Shown here in pieces: positions 1-9,616 of a stretch of 64,000 nt of DNA (its first letter is position 1; every line of letters begins with the position of its first letter). The notes beneath the pieces are model-generated. The model ran no database searches, was not told where the DNA came from, and worked only from the letters and a program-made list of their open reading frames with translations. The position numbers were made by a program, and so were the translations under genes. Origin of the DNA: Kuschelorhynchus macadamiae (lineage: Eukaryota > Arthropoda > Insecta > Coleoptera > Curculionidae); contig JAUTXW010005212.1 in assembly GCA_030620095.1 (NCBI GenBank), positions 81,001-145,000 on the forward strand, written 5' to 3'.

Positions 1-88
1 CTTGAGCTTCTTCTTTGATATTCCCCAAATGCAGCTTCTTAGAAGAAGGGCTATGGCAACTAGCAGTTTTATATTCATCGCTGTCACC
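1..88 (-). CDS. Exon 5 of uncharacterised host gene (truncated by window edge)
   Basis: An acceptor (CATTTTACAG) is followed by 88 open bases in phase 0, which matches the exon 4 donor. The peptide starts GDSDEYKTAS and ends KEEAQ plus one base at the window edge. Its acidic, serine- and lysine-rich composition continues that of exon 4. The assignment rests on phase, composition and strand, because about 6.3 kb of transposon-rich intron lies between. Confidence 0.55.
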
Positions 89-2580
89 CTGTAAAATGTC
101 AACTAGATTAGCATGAAGCAAGAATCTAGTCGATTACTCTTTGGTTAGCGAACCGTCCTCCAGCCGAGAGGATAGTCCTCCGTCCTCGACAACTACTCTG
201 GAGGACGCTACCTGACATTTCAGTTCCTATATTTTAAACTACATATAATTCAATCAAATCAAAATAAAAAGTACCCAATGAATATTGATACACTTGTATC
301 AGTTTTTATGCAAAACAACCAACTTAAAACTATTTTATATTCTTTATGATATTTTTTTGAACTATTAACATCTTTTTCCAACGAGGTCTATCAAATAATG
401 TAAGATTTCTTTTCTTTTAATATGTTCGTTGATTTAATTTACCGTTTAGAAATGTAAACATCATATTTACTAGGTTAAACTGTTTAATAAAATTATATTG
501 GTTAAAACACTTTTTAAAACATACTTGGGACGATTACTAACCAAAAATTGTTAAAATTTAAGTTACTAGACGATAAAGTAATAATTTGGAATTTTGCGAC
601 ATAATTAAAAGGAGCATACAAAATAGGGTGGAGGGTGATATAAAGCAACACGTTAGTGCTTCTAGGAGGAAACTGAGAATTACTCAGAATCCAGATTATA
701 CAAAATCATTTCCTAAAACAAAAGCCAGGCATCGTCATTGTAAAGACAGATTTATCAGAACATAACGGAGGAAATGACCAGACTAACCTAGAGAAACACC
801 TTAAGACATGACAAGTTGCCAACCAGTAGAATAGACAATAGATTTTCTCTCTTCAAAGCCTCAGCTATTTACGGTAAGGTATGGTCAAAGTTTACTGAAT
901 AAAAATATTTTTATTCAGTAAACTTTGGTATGGTATAGTTAGGCCTGGAACACAATGTATGTTTGGTGAAAGTTTAACGTAAAAGCTATGTAACAAAAGG
1001 GAAATTAAAAAATGAGATACACATTTTGATACATAACTGGGTCAGAATTTTGGTATTTAAAGCAAATATAACCTATAGTTCAAAACAGTATCGCAACAAT
1101 ATGCCGCAAAAAACGCAAAGAAAAATAATGTTTGTAGTAAACGTGATTTGCATTGACTTCCACCATTTATCCAGCAATCATTTTTAACATCAACTGTTTT
1201 GACAAAAAAAAACATTATTCGATGTGCATTTTGTCTGGTTATTATTATTCGCTAAAATCGACTGTATAAAATAAATAATAAAGTCTTTTATTGAAACAAT
1301 ACAGTGTCAAATCCTAGTGTTACCCAGCATAGCATTTAAGCTAAACTAATAGCATAGAAAATATAGCTTTAGGTAATTTTTCTGTGGCAATACTGACTTG
1401 AAGTTACTTAACCCCTGATTACGTAAGGTGGTTATTCTGCTTTCAGCGTTGGCGATTTGTTCACCGCTTGTGATTGGCCCCGTCACAAATGCGCAATATT
1501 TTTCCTTGACGTCAACGCAACATAATACATTTCTATGTAATTAGCTCAATCTTTCTCGCAAACTGATGAGATTTCCGCCGTAATTAGCTCCATCTCTCTC
1601 GCATTGCGGTTAAGAGTTAATGATGCGTTGCAGAACCCAGTCCATTAACTTATTATGTCATTTATCAGTTCTAATTGTCAGTTTTTATTGCTTGTTTAAT
1701 CAAACTTTCTAGTGATTCAAATTGCTTTCTTTTTTAATTAAGATATCAGAAGAATAACGTACCCGAACTATTTTACTAAATAAATAGAGTTTTTAAGTTA
1801 TTTGTTGAAAAAAATATAGCTTTATGTTTTGTATTTATATTTCAGTGTTTGACTTAATTTTGGACAGTGTATGCTTGTTCGTCGATATTCAATAAATTCT
1901 ACTAGATCTTAGTCACCGGCATGTAACAAATTATCATCAATCAATGCTTCTATTTAGAATCATGTACGCCCCAAAGACGCAAATATTGAAAAATAAAATG
2001 CAGATGGGTTACTTTGAGCTTAAGATCTCTCTTTGGGATTATTTTGTCTAACACCGACTCCTGAGCCTTAACACAGATCTTGCGCCATATTTTGCGGTGA
2101 TTTATTATATAATAGGTGTAGTGCCCACATGCGGTGGGGGCCCCACGAGGCATGGACCACAGGGGAAATATCAGTTTATCAGCGAAATACAAGATGGAGG
2201 ACCTTTTAAGTACTTAATCCGGCTCTGATCTCGGTACTAACCCATAGCAGATCAATGTATTATTACTTTGCTTGATCCTAACAGACAGCTACAAATTTAT
2301 TTGAAAATATTGATAGAAAACGTTAAATTTTTCCGGTTTTTGGTAAGTTGAATACTATATTATACAAGCGACTCTTTAGTCCTCCCGCCTTTTAATTTTG
2401 GAACCGGTGAACATAAAAATTTAGGCACACATCAATAGCTGTGTAAATACTACTTTCTTATGTAAATTTCCTACTTGTAAGTAGTTGGTGCACCAATTAA
2501 CTGGAAATGATCCTGACAGACGTGACTGACCCATAGAATAGACCGACAACCATCTTATGTACACAATATTTGTTTTATCG
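89..2580. other. Left part of host intron 4, no recognised gene
   Basis: Apart from the palindrome at 886-927, this AT-rich stretch shows no convincing coding region. A slightly GC-richer patch near 1440-1640 contains two similar ~24-bp direct repeats (each starting GTAATTAGCTC) and a TGACGTCA-like sequence. Its role is unknown. Confidence 0.4.
886..927. repeat. 42-bp perfect palindrome
   Basis: Two perfectly complementary 21-bp arms meet at the centre AAATATTT with no spacer. The arms begin CAAAGTTTACTG and end CAGTAAACTTTG. The palindrome sits in host intron 4. No gene or element end is recognised around it. Confidence 0.85.
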
Positions 2581-2584
2581 AGGA

Positions 2585-3115
2585 ATATTTTTTTTAATGG
2601 GCATGTACGCAGGCAAAACGTCTGCTACTACGCTGAGAAATCCGTACATAATATCCCAGAAAGGTAAATGTGTGGGCAGATATATTGGAGAACGACATTG
2701 TAAGGCCCCTTTTTTACATGCAAATTTGACAGGAGGCCTGTATTTAAACATGTTAGACAATACAAATACATTCTTGAAATACTCGAAGATAATGCTGATG
2801 ATTTTAAAATGGAACTCGTTTTCCAACAAGATGGTGCGCCCCCGCATTTTAGCAGAATTGTAAAACATTACTTGGAAACTGAATACCCCGATCGTTGGAT
2901 TGGTCGTCAAGTTCCAACCGAATAGCCAGCTACGTCGCTCAACTTTAAACTCTTAGACTTCTTTTATAGGGCTACCGAAGACAAAAAGTATACCTAACCT
3001 AGCCAGACTCTATTTTGGAGTTACGGCAAAGAATAAATGCTGCCTGTCCCAATATTGATGTCAGCACCTATCAAAAGCTACGCTGTCGCGTTTTTATCAA
3101 TTCGTTTGTTCTCTA
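2585..3115 (+). pseudogene. Degenerate Tc1/mariner-type transposase (C-terminal part)
   Basis: Over several frames the plus strand reads the C-terminal half of a Tc1/mariner DDE transposase. A stretch reads LYLNML. Then comes FQQDGAPPHFSRIVKHYLE, the second catalytic aspartate block, then RWIGR and a decayed WPP-SPDL/LDFF block, then a tail like LRQRINAACP near 3015-3065. An in-frame stop, frameshifts and loss of the first catalytic region make it non-functional. It lies in intron 4 of the host gene, antisense to it. No terminal repeats were found. Confidence 0.8.
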
Positions 3116-3579
3116 GCTGTAAGCTATCTAGTTTTCGTAAAAAATAAAACATTATCAATTTAAAAAAAGCTCTTGTGCTTTTAGTCCAGTAATCAGGGGG
3201 TTGGAATTTGTTTTTGCAAATGGCACCTCTTAAGTCTTAATGGGCTGGTTAAGAATATGCAGAGTGATCACACGTAGGCCGCGCCAAAAAAAATGGGTTT
3301 TGTCCAGTATCTTCCAAAATATTACCAATAGCAAAATTGTTTTACTAAATGTAAGGCAAATCATTACCTACACAAAATGTTACAATAGTTTTCGAGATAA
3401 ATTTATTTAATTTTAACATCACAGGCAGAATCACTGATAACGCCTTACACCCGGTAGAGGTTCGATTTGAGGAATTATGGCCAATAAGAGTCCACCTTCG
3501 GTGTATTTATATATCGAATGTGCTTCCCAAAAATTTGTTTGCGGTAATTTCACTAGAAAACGGAATCGTAGGTGAAATA

Positions 3580-5429
3580 TAGGGATGGGCGATTGTCCAA
3601 ATCAATAATCGATTATCGCAAATAATCGGATTTTTGCGTTATTGATTTATTTTTAGATTAATCGAGTATTTTCGTAACTGAATAATCAATTTTTTAAAAA
3701 ATTGATATCAGTTATTAGTCCAAGTAATTTGTACAAAAAGTGGGTTTCTATTCGCAAAAAGGTCGGAAAGAAATGAAATTAAGTAGGATGGCAGACATAG
3801 GTCCCCTGAAAGTACCCTGAGTTTGCGACCTCGGAGTTTGCCGCTTGAGGGGTGGGGGGGTTGAAAACTCTGCTTCGCGATGCTTTTCGGGAGATAGCGC
3901 CGTTGTGGTAAGTGCTATCGAAAAAAAGTTCAAATGAAATATGTAGAGAACAAAATTATGTACAATTCAACAATTGTGCAGACTCAGACTGCCATTGAAC
4001 TTGCTCCATCTTTTTCCTAAGTTTTCGTTATTGGAGAAGACGCAGATCTGCTTATGTTGTTGACTGTTAAAGCTAGAGAGATGCCGAATGTTTATTTGCG
4101 CAAGCCGAGAGGGAACGAGGATGTCTTGTATTCGCCTCAGAGTTCGCAATATAGCGATGCTGTTGCGAAAAATATCTTATTTGTGCCTGGCTTCAGTGGA
4201 TGTGACACAACATCGACGTTGTTCAATCAAGGCAAAATTCGATTCTTCAAAACTTTAGAAAACAACCCAACTTTAACAGACGCGATTCAGGTATTTTACG
4301 ACCCCAATGCAGAATTAATGGAAGTCGTTGCAACAGGAGAACAGTTTATGTTGAGGCAGTATGGTGCAGGAAGAGAACATCGTAAATTGGACTATCTGCG
4401 GTATACGAAGTTTGTACAGGCCGTCTCCAAGAATTAATTCAATCTCGCGGCACTGTCACTAACATCCGAAGCGTGCCATCATCATTCATTGCGTACTTAT
4501 TGTCAAGAACAGAGCTGGCGGGGAGTTCAGAAACCTTCAGAAGATCATCGATGACGAAAAACACCCACAGGACTGGACGTAATACGGATCGCAAAGGAAC
4601 CAGCTCCAGAGGTTTTACTTAAGAGCATTTGGTGTAGATGCCAGAAAGGTTGTTGTGGTTGCCGTAAAGCAGGATTAAAATGTCCGGTTCTGTGTTTACA
4701 CTGTACTGAGACGTTCTGCGAAAACATTTCCGACGTGATTGCGTTAGACGACGACAATGCATAAGATGACGAAAACGTTTCAGATCAGATACGGGACAAT
4801 GAGGACCAAACAGACAACGTCGAGTTTGCCAATTCTGATTGGAAATTGATGTCTGAGGATGACGACAATGAAGGCGAGTCAGCTTTACAACATCGCAAGA
4901 GACTCAAACTTTGAAGTTGAAAATGATATTTTCTTAAATCATATACACAAAAATAATAAATATGGCGCTTAGGTCAACAATAATAAGGAAATATTGACCG
5001 TAAGTAATGATGATTAAAAATGCCCATATCGGAGTATGTAGCGACGCGCGAAAACATTACTCCTTCAGAAAAAAAATATTACAGAATTGTTGCGATCTTC
5101 GACTTAATTCGCGATAAAATCCTGATTTTGTTGAAAATTACAAATCAACCATCCCACCAAATTTCATTTCTTTCCGGCCTTTCACGAATAGAAACCACCC
5201 CATTGGCTGGACTATATTACATATATAAACTAATTAATTTTCTGCATAAAATATTTTTTCATAAAATCGAAATTTTTGTTATTTGAAATATCAAAATTTA
5301 ATTAATGTCTTAGTTAATTTTGTTGTAATGTAACTGGAATATATTATTTACTCAGTTATGTCATATTCCTATGATCGAGCAATCAACTACACAATATGAG
5401 ATAATAGAACTGTCGATTTGCCACCCCTA
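3580..5429 (+). mobile_element. hAT-like DNA transposon, 1,850 bp, with 8-bp target duplication
   Basis: The left end reads TAGGGATGGGCGATT and the right end, on the other strand, TAGGGGTGGCAAATC. The flanks are GTGAAATA (3572-3579) and GTGAAACA (5430-5437), which agree at 7 of 8 positions, as expected for a hAT-type 8-bp target duplication. A ~70-bp subterminal inverted repeat (about 3714-3790 against 5150-5220) shares TTTCTATTCG and GGAAAGAAATGAAATT. Inside lies a broken gene (3979-4914) that is not a recognisable hAT transposase. The element could therefore be non-autonomous with captured cargo, or belong to a different superfamily with 8-bp duplications. Confidence 0.72.
3979..4914 (+). 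pseudogene. Broken transposon-borne gene: GEDADLLMLL / FSGCDTTS / Cys-rich C-terminus
   Basis: Motifs run in order along the plus strand, with stops and a frameshift. There is a QTAIELAP segment, a stop, then GEDADLLMLL (nuclease- or PIN-like acidic motif), then VPGFSGCDTTSTLFNQGK in an open stretch of 127 codons (4054-4437). After a shift come APEVLLKSIWCRCQKGC and CGCRKAGLKCPVLCLHC (about 4606-4710), a Cys cluster with C-x-C, GC-x-CRKAGLKC and C-x2-C spacing. A stop at the end of ALDDDNA is followed by an acidic tail ending KRLKL. I recall genes with FSGCDTTS plus a CRKAGLKC tail being common and repetitive in invertebrate genomes, but I know of no established function. The acidic motif suggests a metal-dependent nuclease; that is inference. 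It lies centrally between the element ends at 3580 and 5429, so it appears to be element-borne. Confidence 0.75.
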
Positions 5430-5478
5430 GTGAAACAAGTATCTAGCTGTAACTTGGAGTCGTTAGTTGAATGGAATA

Positions 5479-5878
5479 CTAAAAAGAAAAATAGAAATTA
5501 TTAAATATCTTCGGCTCAAAGCGATCCCGTGGATGGGCATACAGGGTCTTCAGATATATTTTTAGTGCCATTTCTACAAGGTTTCCTATATCATATGCCA
5601 AAATTCTTAGAATATAGACATTGTGACGTTTGACATGAATCGTTAGAAAATGTATTGCTTTTTTAATTGGGTACCCAGTATATTTTGCATTAGTTTCAAA
5701 TATTTGTTTATCATAATTTCAAATCTCCATATTCATAAAAATCGTTTATGACGTATTGTGGATTTACTGTAAAGAAATCTTCAATATAAATACGTAGTTC
5801 ACGCCACGCTTCAAACCTGCTGGATAGAGTATCCAAAAGGAGGACATGCCCTTTTTGAAGAAAATATTTCTCCTCCAT
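5479..5878 (-). pseudogene. Unrecognised degenerate coding-like stretch
   Basis: A minus-strand reading opens with MEEKYFLQKGHVLLL and continues about 55 codons to a stop. A second frame then stays open for about 75 codons (YTGYPIKKAIHFL through HPRDRFEPKIF). Two consecutive long coherent readings in such AT-rich DNA suggest a decayed gene with one frameshift. I do not recognise the family. It lies in host intron 4 just right of the hAT-like element. It lacks a good splice acceptor, so it is unlikely to be a host exon. Confidence 0.3.
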
Positions 5879-6346
5879 TTTACATTAGTTGATTTCCTTT
5901 TTACATGTTTTTATACCTAACGGAAAACAAATTTAAAATATCAAATAATTAACCCACGCGACAACGGCTGCATCATCGGAGAAACAGCCACTAGACTATT
6001 CGAACAGTAACATAGTCAGACCACAAGACGGGGGGGGGGGGCAGTTTGGGAGAATACGACTAAAGTAATATCATTATTTACATTTCTCCGAAAATCTTTC
6101 ATTTTAAGCTTTTTATGAACAAATATATTTTATCATTTAAAATATATATGATTATACACAGCATCAAATTTTCAAAAAAATAATATACAAACGTATAAAA
6201 TCTTTTAACGAAAATTGAAGCAAAATTTATCCTAATATTATTCAAATGTCAAATTTCAACGCTGGTTGCTTTGACAGGGCAAGGTATCGATGCCAAAAAA
6301 TACATAAAACTGTATGATGAACTTAAAAAAATTAAGAACTACTTAC

Positions 6347-6595
6347 GTATACCAATCTAGAGTAATCATGGTCATCATTATCAGAGCTATCTTCGTCGTC
6401 AGAACTTTCAGCTTTTTGAAGGAACAATTTTATTTTCCGCATGCTTTTTAATGATGACAAACTCGAAGTGCGGATGGGTTTATTAGTTGAAAAACTTGTG
6501 AAAATATCTTCTGGTACCGGTGGAAGATTCATAACGTTAAGATCAATCAGTGATTCTCTTGACAGGTTCTCTGGATATTTTTCATTAATGTCTAT
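6347..6595 (-). CDS. Exon 4 of uncharacterised host gene, with acidic Ser/Asp patch
   Basis: An 83-codon exon between TTTTTTTAG and GTAAGT, phase 0 at both ends, separated from exon 3 by a 99-bp intron. It starts IDINEKYPENL. It contains a basic segment (KSMRKIKLFLQK) followed by an acidic run (ESSDDEDSSDNDDHD), which looks like a casein-kinase-2-type phosphorylation patch. The latter role is inference from composition only. No domain was recognised. Confidence 0.68.
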
Positions 6596-6694
6596 CTAAA
6601 AAAGTCGGATAATTTTTTTTACTAAAATATAAAAATAGCATATAAAATATTGAAAACGTGAAGAAAATATAGAAATATTAGATATTTGTTATAC

Positions 6695-6870
6695 CCTTGA
6701 ACTTTTAGAACTAGAAGCATTGGCCTGTAGTATGTTATTATCTGAATTACGGTTGCGAGTTTCTAGTAATCGGATTTTATCGGCCAGTTGATCCAAGTTT
6801 AAACCATCGCATTCTGAATTATCTTCTACGATTTTTATATCCATTGTATTGATTTCCCGATAAATAATAG
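6695..6870 (-). CDS. Exon 3 of uncharacterised host gene
   Basis: The acceptor is TTTTTAG|CT, phase 1, matching the phase-1 donor of exon 2 about 11 kb away. The 176-bp exon is fully open and ends SSSKSSR at a GTATAA donor, phase 0. A methionine lies inside (MDIKIVEDN), but the frame stays open back to the acceptor, so it is more likely internal than a start. The middle of the exon (LDQLADKIRLLETRNRN) is probably helical. Confidence 0.62.
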
Positions 6871-7094
6871 CTAAAAATTGGAAGAAATAAATATTTAATA
6901 TGTAAAAAATACATCAAAATGCCCTGTGGCTATAGTCCCAAAAAGAGCACTGAGCTGGCCTCGCGATCTTACGTGTTTATTACAAGTGTTCTATGATGGA
7001 GGCTTTTTTCCAACAGCTGGACAGTTATTCGTGTACACATATTTCTAAATAGATCAAACACTCCACAGACTAATCAATCCTATATTCAGAGGTA

Positions 7095-7721
7095 CAGGGT
7101 GTTCCAGCGAGGACTGAACAGGGACCTATTTTCGACCTTCCTTGTATTTTGGAAAAATTCAAAATAGCCAATCGATGTATTTTTTCTTGTAGAATCCAAA
7201 AATGTCATCGAAAAAATATTTGAACCAGAAACAAAAGAGTTACGCTATGCACCAGGTGTTTTTTAAAAGGAATGTATCGTTTTTTATACGATTTTTGGAA
7301 AGAGTGATTTTTTTTATGTCCGTTCTGATTAAAAGATTTGATTTTGCGATAGCTGTTTATATTACATTTTAATGTTTTACAAACTAAAATTTTAGCTTCA
7401 CCTGTTTAAAATATACGATAGGTTGGTATAGGTGATCAAGGTAAAATGACGTTTGAATGCTTTGTCAATAAAAATTGATATTATTTTAATTATTGTCGAA
7501 GTCTTCACCTAAAAAATATATATTTGACTCTGATCGAAATGAAATACTCTTTGGACGAGAGACTACAGATTGTTATGCTATTTTACAAGTGCCAAGAAAA
7601 TGCAAGAGAAGCAAGAAGAAGATTTATTGCAAATTTTCATAGAAATATATCCATCAATACAATTCTAAGGATAAAAAACCTATTTGAGGAAAATAAAACT
7701 TTACATGATAGAAAAAGAAAT
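7095..7721. repeat. Left inverted arm of the mariner-type element (includes copied transposase 5' end)
   Basis: This arm is the near-perfect reverse complement of 8659-9285. It includes positions 7524-7721, which repeat the first ~66 codons of the transposase on the plus strand up to the residues DRKRN. There the homology stops abruptly and a short unrelated ending follows. A minus-strand transcript that runs through this arm could fold back on its own 5' end. Confidence 0.9.
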
Positions 7722-7759
7722 TCAATAAAAAATAATTATTAAATAATAAAATAAAACTA

Positions 7760-8857
7760 CTAATAACATAAGTTTTCAATGTGACCGCCGTTTTTCTCGA
7801 AACAACATCGATAACCCCTTTGTAGCCTTTCTAAACTTGCTGTTACAATATGATTTTCCTGGTTAAGGCGGTTTATTTCATCGACAATTTTTCCCATGAT
7901 CTCTAGAATATTTTCGTTTCGTTGTTTGTATACGACGTTCTTCAAATGGCCCCAAAGAAATGTATCCAAAACTGAGAGGTCGGGGCTATTGGGCGGCCAA
8001 GCATATGTTCCATTTCGCCCTATCCATTCGTTATGGCGCCGATTTAAAAATTGAACCACATCATGCACGGCATGAGGAGGCGCCCCATCATGTTGCCAAA
8101 TTAAATTCTGATATTCTGCCAATGGTAAGTCTTCCAAAAAATTTTCAATTTCGTTTTCTAAAAACTCATAATATCTGTGCCCATTTAAAGTCCCGTTAAA
8201 AAATATTGGTCCCAAAATTTTATTGTTTTTTATCCCACACCAAACATGAATAGAATTCCTCCCTTGAAATTTAATAGTCTGGAACTTTTTTGGATTTTCA
8301 ACGGCCCAGTGGTGACTATTATGTCTGTTGAATACTCCCGATGTTGTGAAAGTAGCTTCGTCGGTCCACACAATATTTTTGAATAAATCAGGGTCTTCGT
8401 TTTCTTGCCGAATTACCATTTGAGAAACAAATTGGAAGCGAAGTTCTTTTTGTGCCGGTGTTAGGTGCTGAAGTGGAAGGATACGAAAAGGCCTAAATTT
8501 ATGAATTTTCAGAGTCCTGTGAACAGTCCCTCGGGTAACTCTTCTGCGCCTTACACCGCCACCGTACTGAACTTCCCGAACTGCATCCGAAATAGATTTG
8601 GTTGGATTAACTTGAAAATAATTTATAATGGCCTGGTCTCGATTTCTTCTTCTTTGTATATTTCTTTTTCTATCATGTAAAGTTTTATTTTCCTCAAATA
8701 GGTTTTTTATCCTTAGAATTGTATTGATGGATATATTTCTATGAAAATTTGCAATAAATCTTCTTCTTGCTTCTCTTGCATTTTCTTGGCACTTGTAAAA
8801 TAGCATAACAATCTGTAGTCTCTCGTCCAAAGAGTATTTCATTTCGATCAGAGTCAA
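7760..8857 (-). CDS. Tc1/mariner-superfamily transposase, 365 residues, open
   Basis: This is a DDE/D transposase expected to bind the element ends and catalyse cut-and-paste movement in the nucleus. Residues 1-70 look like a helix-turn-helix DNA-binding region (MKYSLDERLQIVMLFY, then a KNLFEENKTLHDRKRN linker). The catalytic region has NIVWTDEATFTTSGVFNRHN (first Asp), WQHDGAPPHAVHDV (second Asp) and WPPNSPDLSVLDTFLWG (third acidic residue, Asp). Forty residues separate the second and third Asp, longer than classical DD34D mariner or DD34E Tc1. The C-terminus has the YRCCFEKNGGHIENL pattern common in this group. There are no internal stops. Start chosen at MTLIEM; MKYSLD five residues later is an alternative. 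The first ~66 codons lie inside the right inverted arm and are duplicated in the left arm. Confidence 0.92.
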   Translation of the reverse strand: MTLIEMKYSLDERLQIVMLFYKCQENAREARRRFIANFHRNISINTILRIKNLFEENKTLHDRKRNIQRRRNRDQAIINYFQVNPTKSISDAVREVQYGGGVRRRRVTRGTVHRTLKIHKFRPFRILPLQHLTPAQKELRFQFVSQMVIRQENEDPDLFKNIVWTDEATFTTSGVFNRHNSHHWAVENPKKFQTIKFQGRNSIHVWCGIKNNKILGPIFFNGTLNGHRYYEFLENEIENFLEDLPLAEYQNLIWQHDGAPPHAVHDVVQFLNRRHNEWIGRNGTYAWPPNSPDLSVLDTFLWGHLKNVVYKQRNENILEIMGKIVDEINRLNQENHIVTASLERLQRGYRCCFEKNGGHIENLCY

Positions 8858-9285
8858 ATATATATTTTTTAGGTGAAGACTTCGACAATAATTAAAATAA
8901 TGTCAATTTTTATTGACAAAGCATTCAAACGTCATTTTACCTTGATCACCTATACCAACCTATCGTATATTTTAAACAGGTGAAGCTAAAATTTTAGTTT
9001 GTAAAACATTAAAATGTAATATAAACAGCTATCGCAAAATCAAATCTTTTAATCAGAACGGACATAAAAAAAATCACTCTTTCCAAAAATCGTATAAAAA
9101 CGATACATTCCATTTAAAAAACACCTGATGCATAGCGTAACTCTTTTGTTTCTGGTTCAAATATTTTTTCGATGATATTTTTGGATTCTACAAGAAAAAA
9201 TACATCGATTGGCTATTTTGAATTTTTCCAAAATACAAGGAAGGTCGAAAATAGGTCCCTGTTCAGTCCTCGCTGGAACACCCTG
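8659..9285. repeat. Right inverted arm of the mariner-type element
   Basis: Reverse-complement partner of the left arm. It holds the presumed promoter region and the first ~66 codons of the transposase at 7760-8857. Confidence 0.9.
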
Positions 9286-9616
9286 GACAATAAATGTTAA
9301 TTTTACTGCAAAATAGTAATTAATAGGAGAAACATCATCTGCGTTTTGGATAGCCAACAGGAAATATTTAATGGAGTGTATAACATAGCATTCTATTACT
9401 AGGTTCTTTTATTAATATCAGTTGTTTCGTTTCATCCGTTTACTTATTTTAAAAGAAAGGTTAAATTTCAGACCAATTAACAAATATCTATTTCCAAAAG
9501 AAAACAAAAGTAATACATAAACATGAAATGCATGAACTAAACAAACATTCTTCATTAATTCCATTACGATTCCATACCGGTCAAAATCTTGCCCTAAAAA
9601 CCAATTTTGAATAATT

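Larger units (their letters stand above)
7095..9285 (-). mobile_element. Young Tc1/mariner-type transposon with ~627-bp inverted arms
   Basis: The 2,191-bp element begins and ends with CAGGGTGTTCCAGCGAGG in inverted orientation. The two arms (7095-7721 and about 8659-9285) differ at only about half a dozen positions by eye, so the element is young or the arms have been homogenised. A TA dinucleotide precedes the left end (7093-7094). The right end is followed by GA, so the expected TA duplication is not intact on that side. The single open gene inside is the transposase on the minus strand. It sits in the 11-kb intron of the host gene, in the same orientation. Confidence 0.88.

Noticed and set aside
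1950..2192. 80-codon minus-strand open frame
   Set aside because: No recognisable motif, no splice signals and low-complexity composition; within chance expectation for this AT-rich DNA.
2575..2910. 111-codon minus-strand open frame
   Set aside because: It is antisense to the decayed transposase at 2585-3115, whose plus-strand motifs are clear.
4545..4757. 70-codon minus-strand open frame
   Set aside because: Antisense shadow of the Cys-rich tail of the FSGCDTTS gene.
5479..5878. Possible additional exon of the host gene
   Set aside because: No pyrimidine-rich acceptor at its start, a frameshift inside, and an in-frame stop; better explained as a decayed gene.
7960..8199. 79- and 71-codon plus-strand open frames (7960-8199, 8465-8680)
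   Set aside because: Antisense shadows of the intact transposase.
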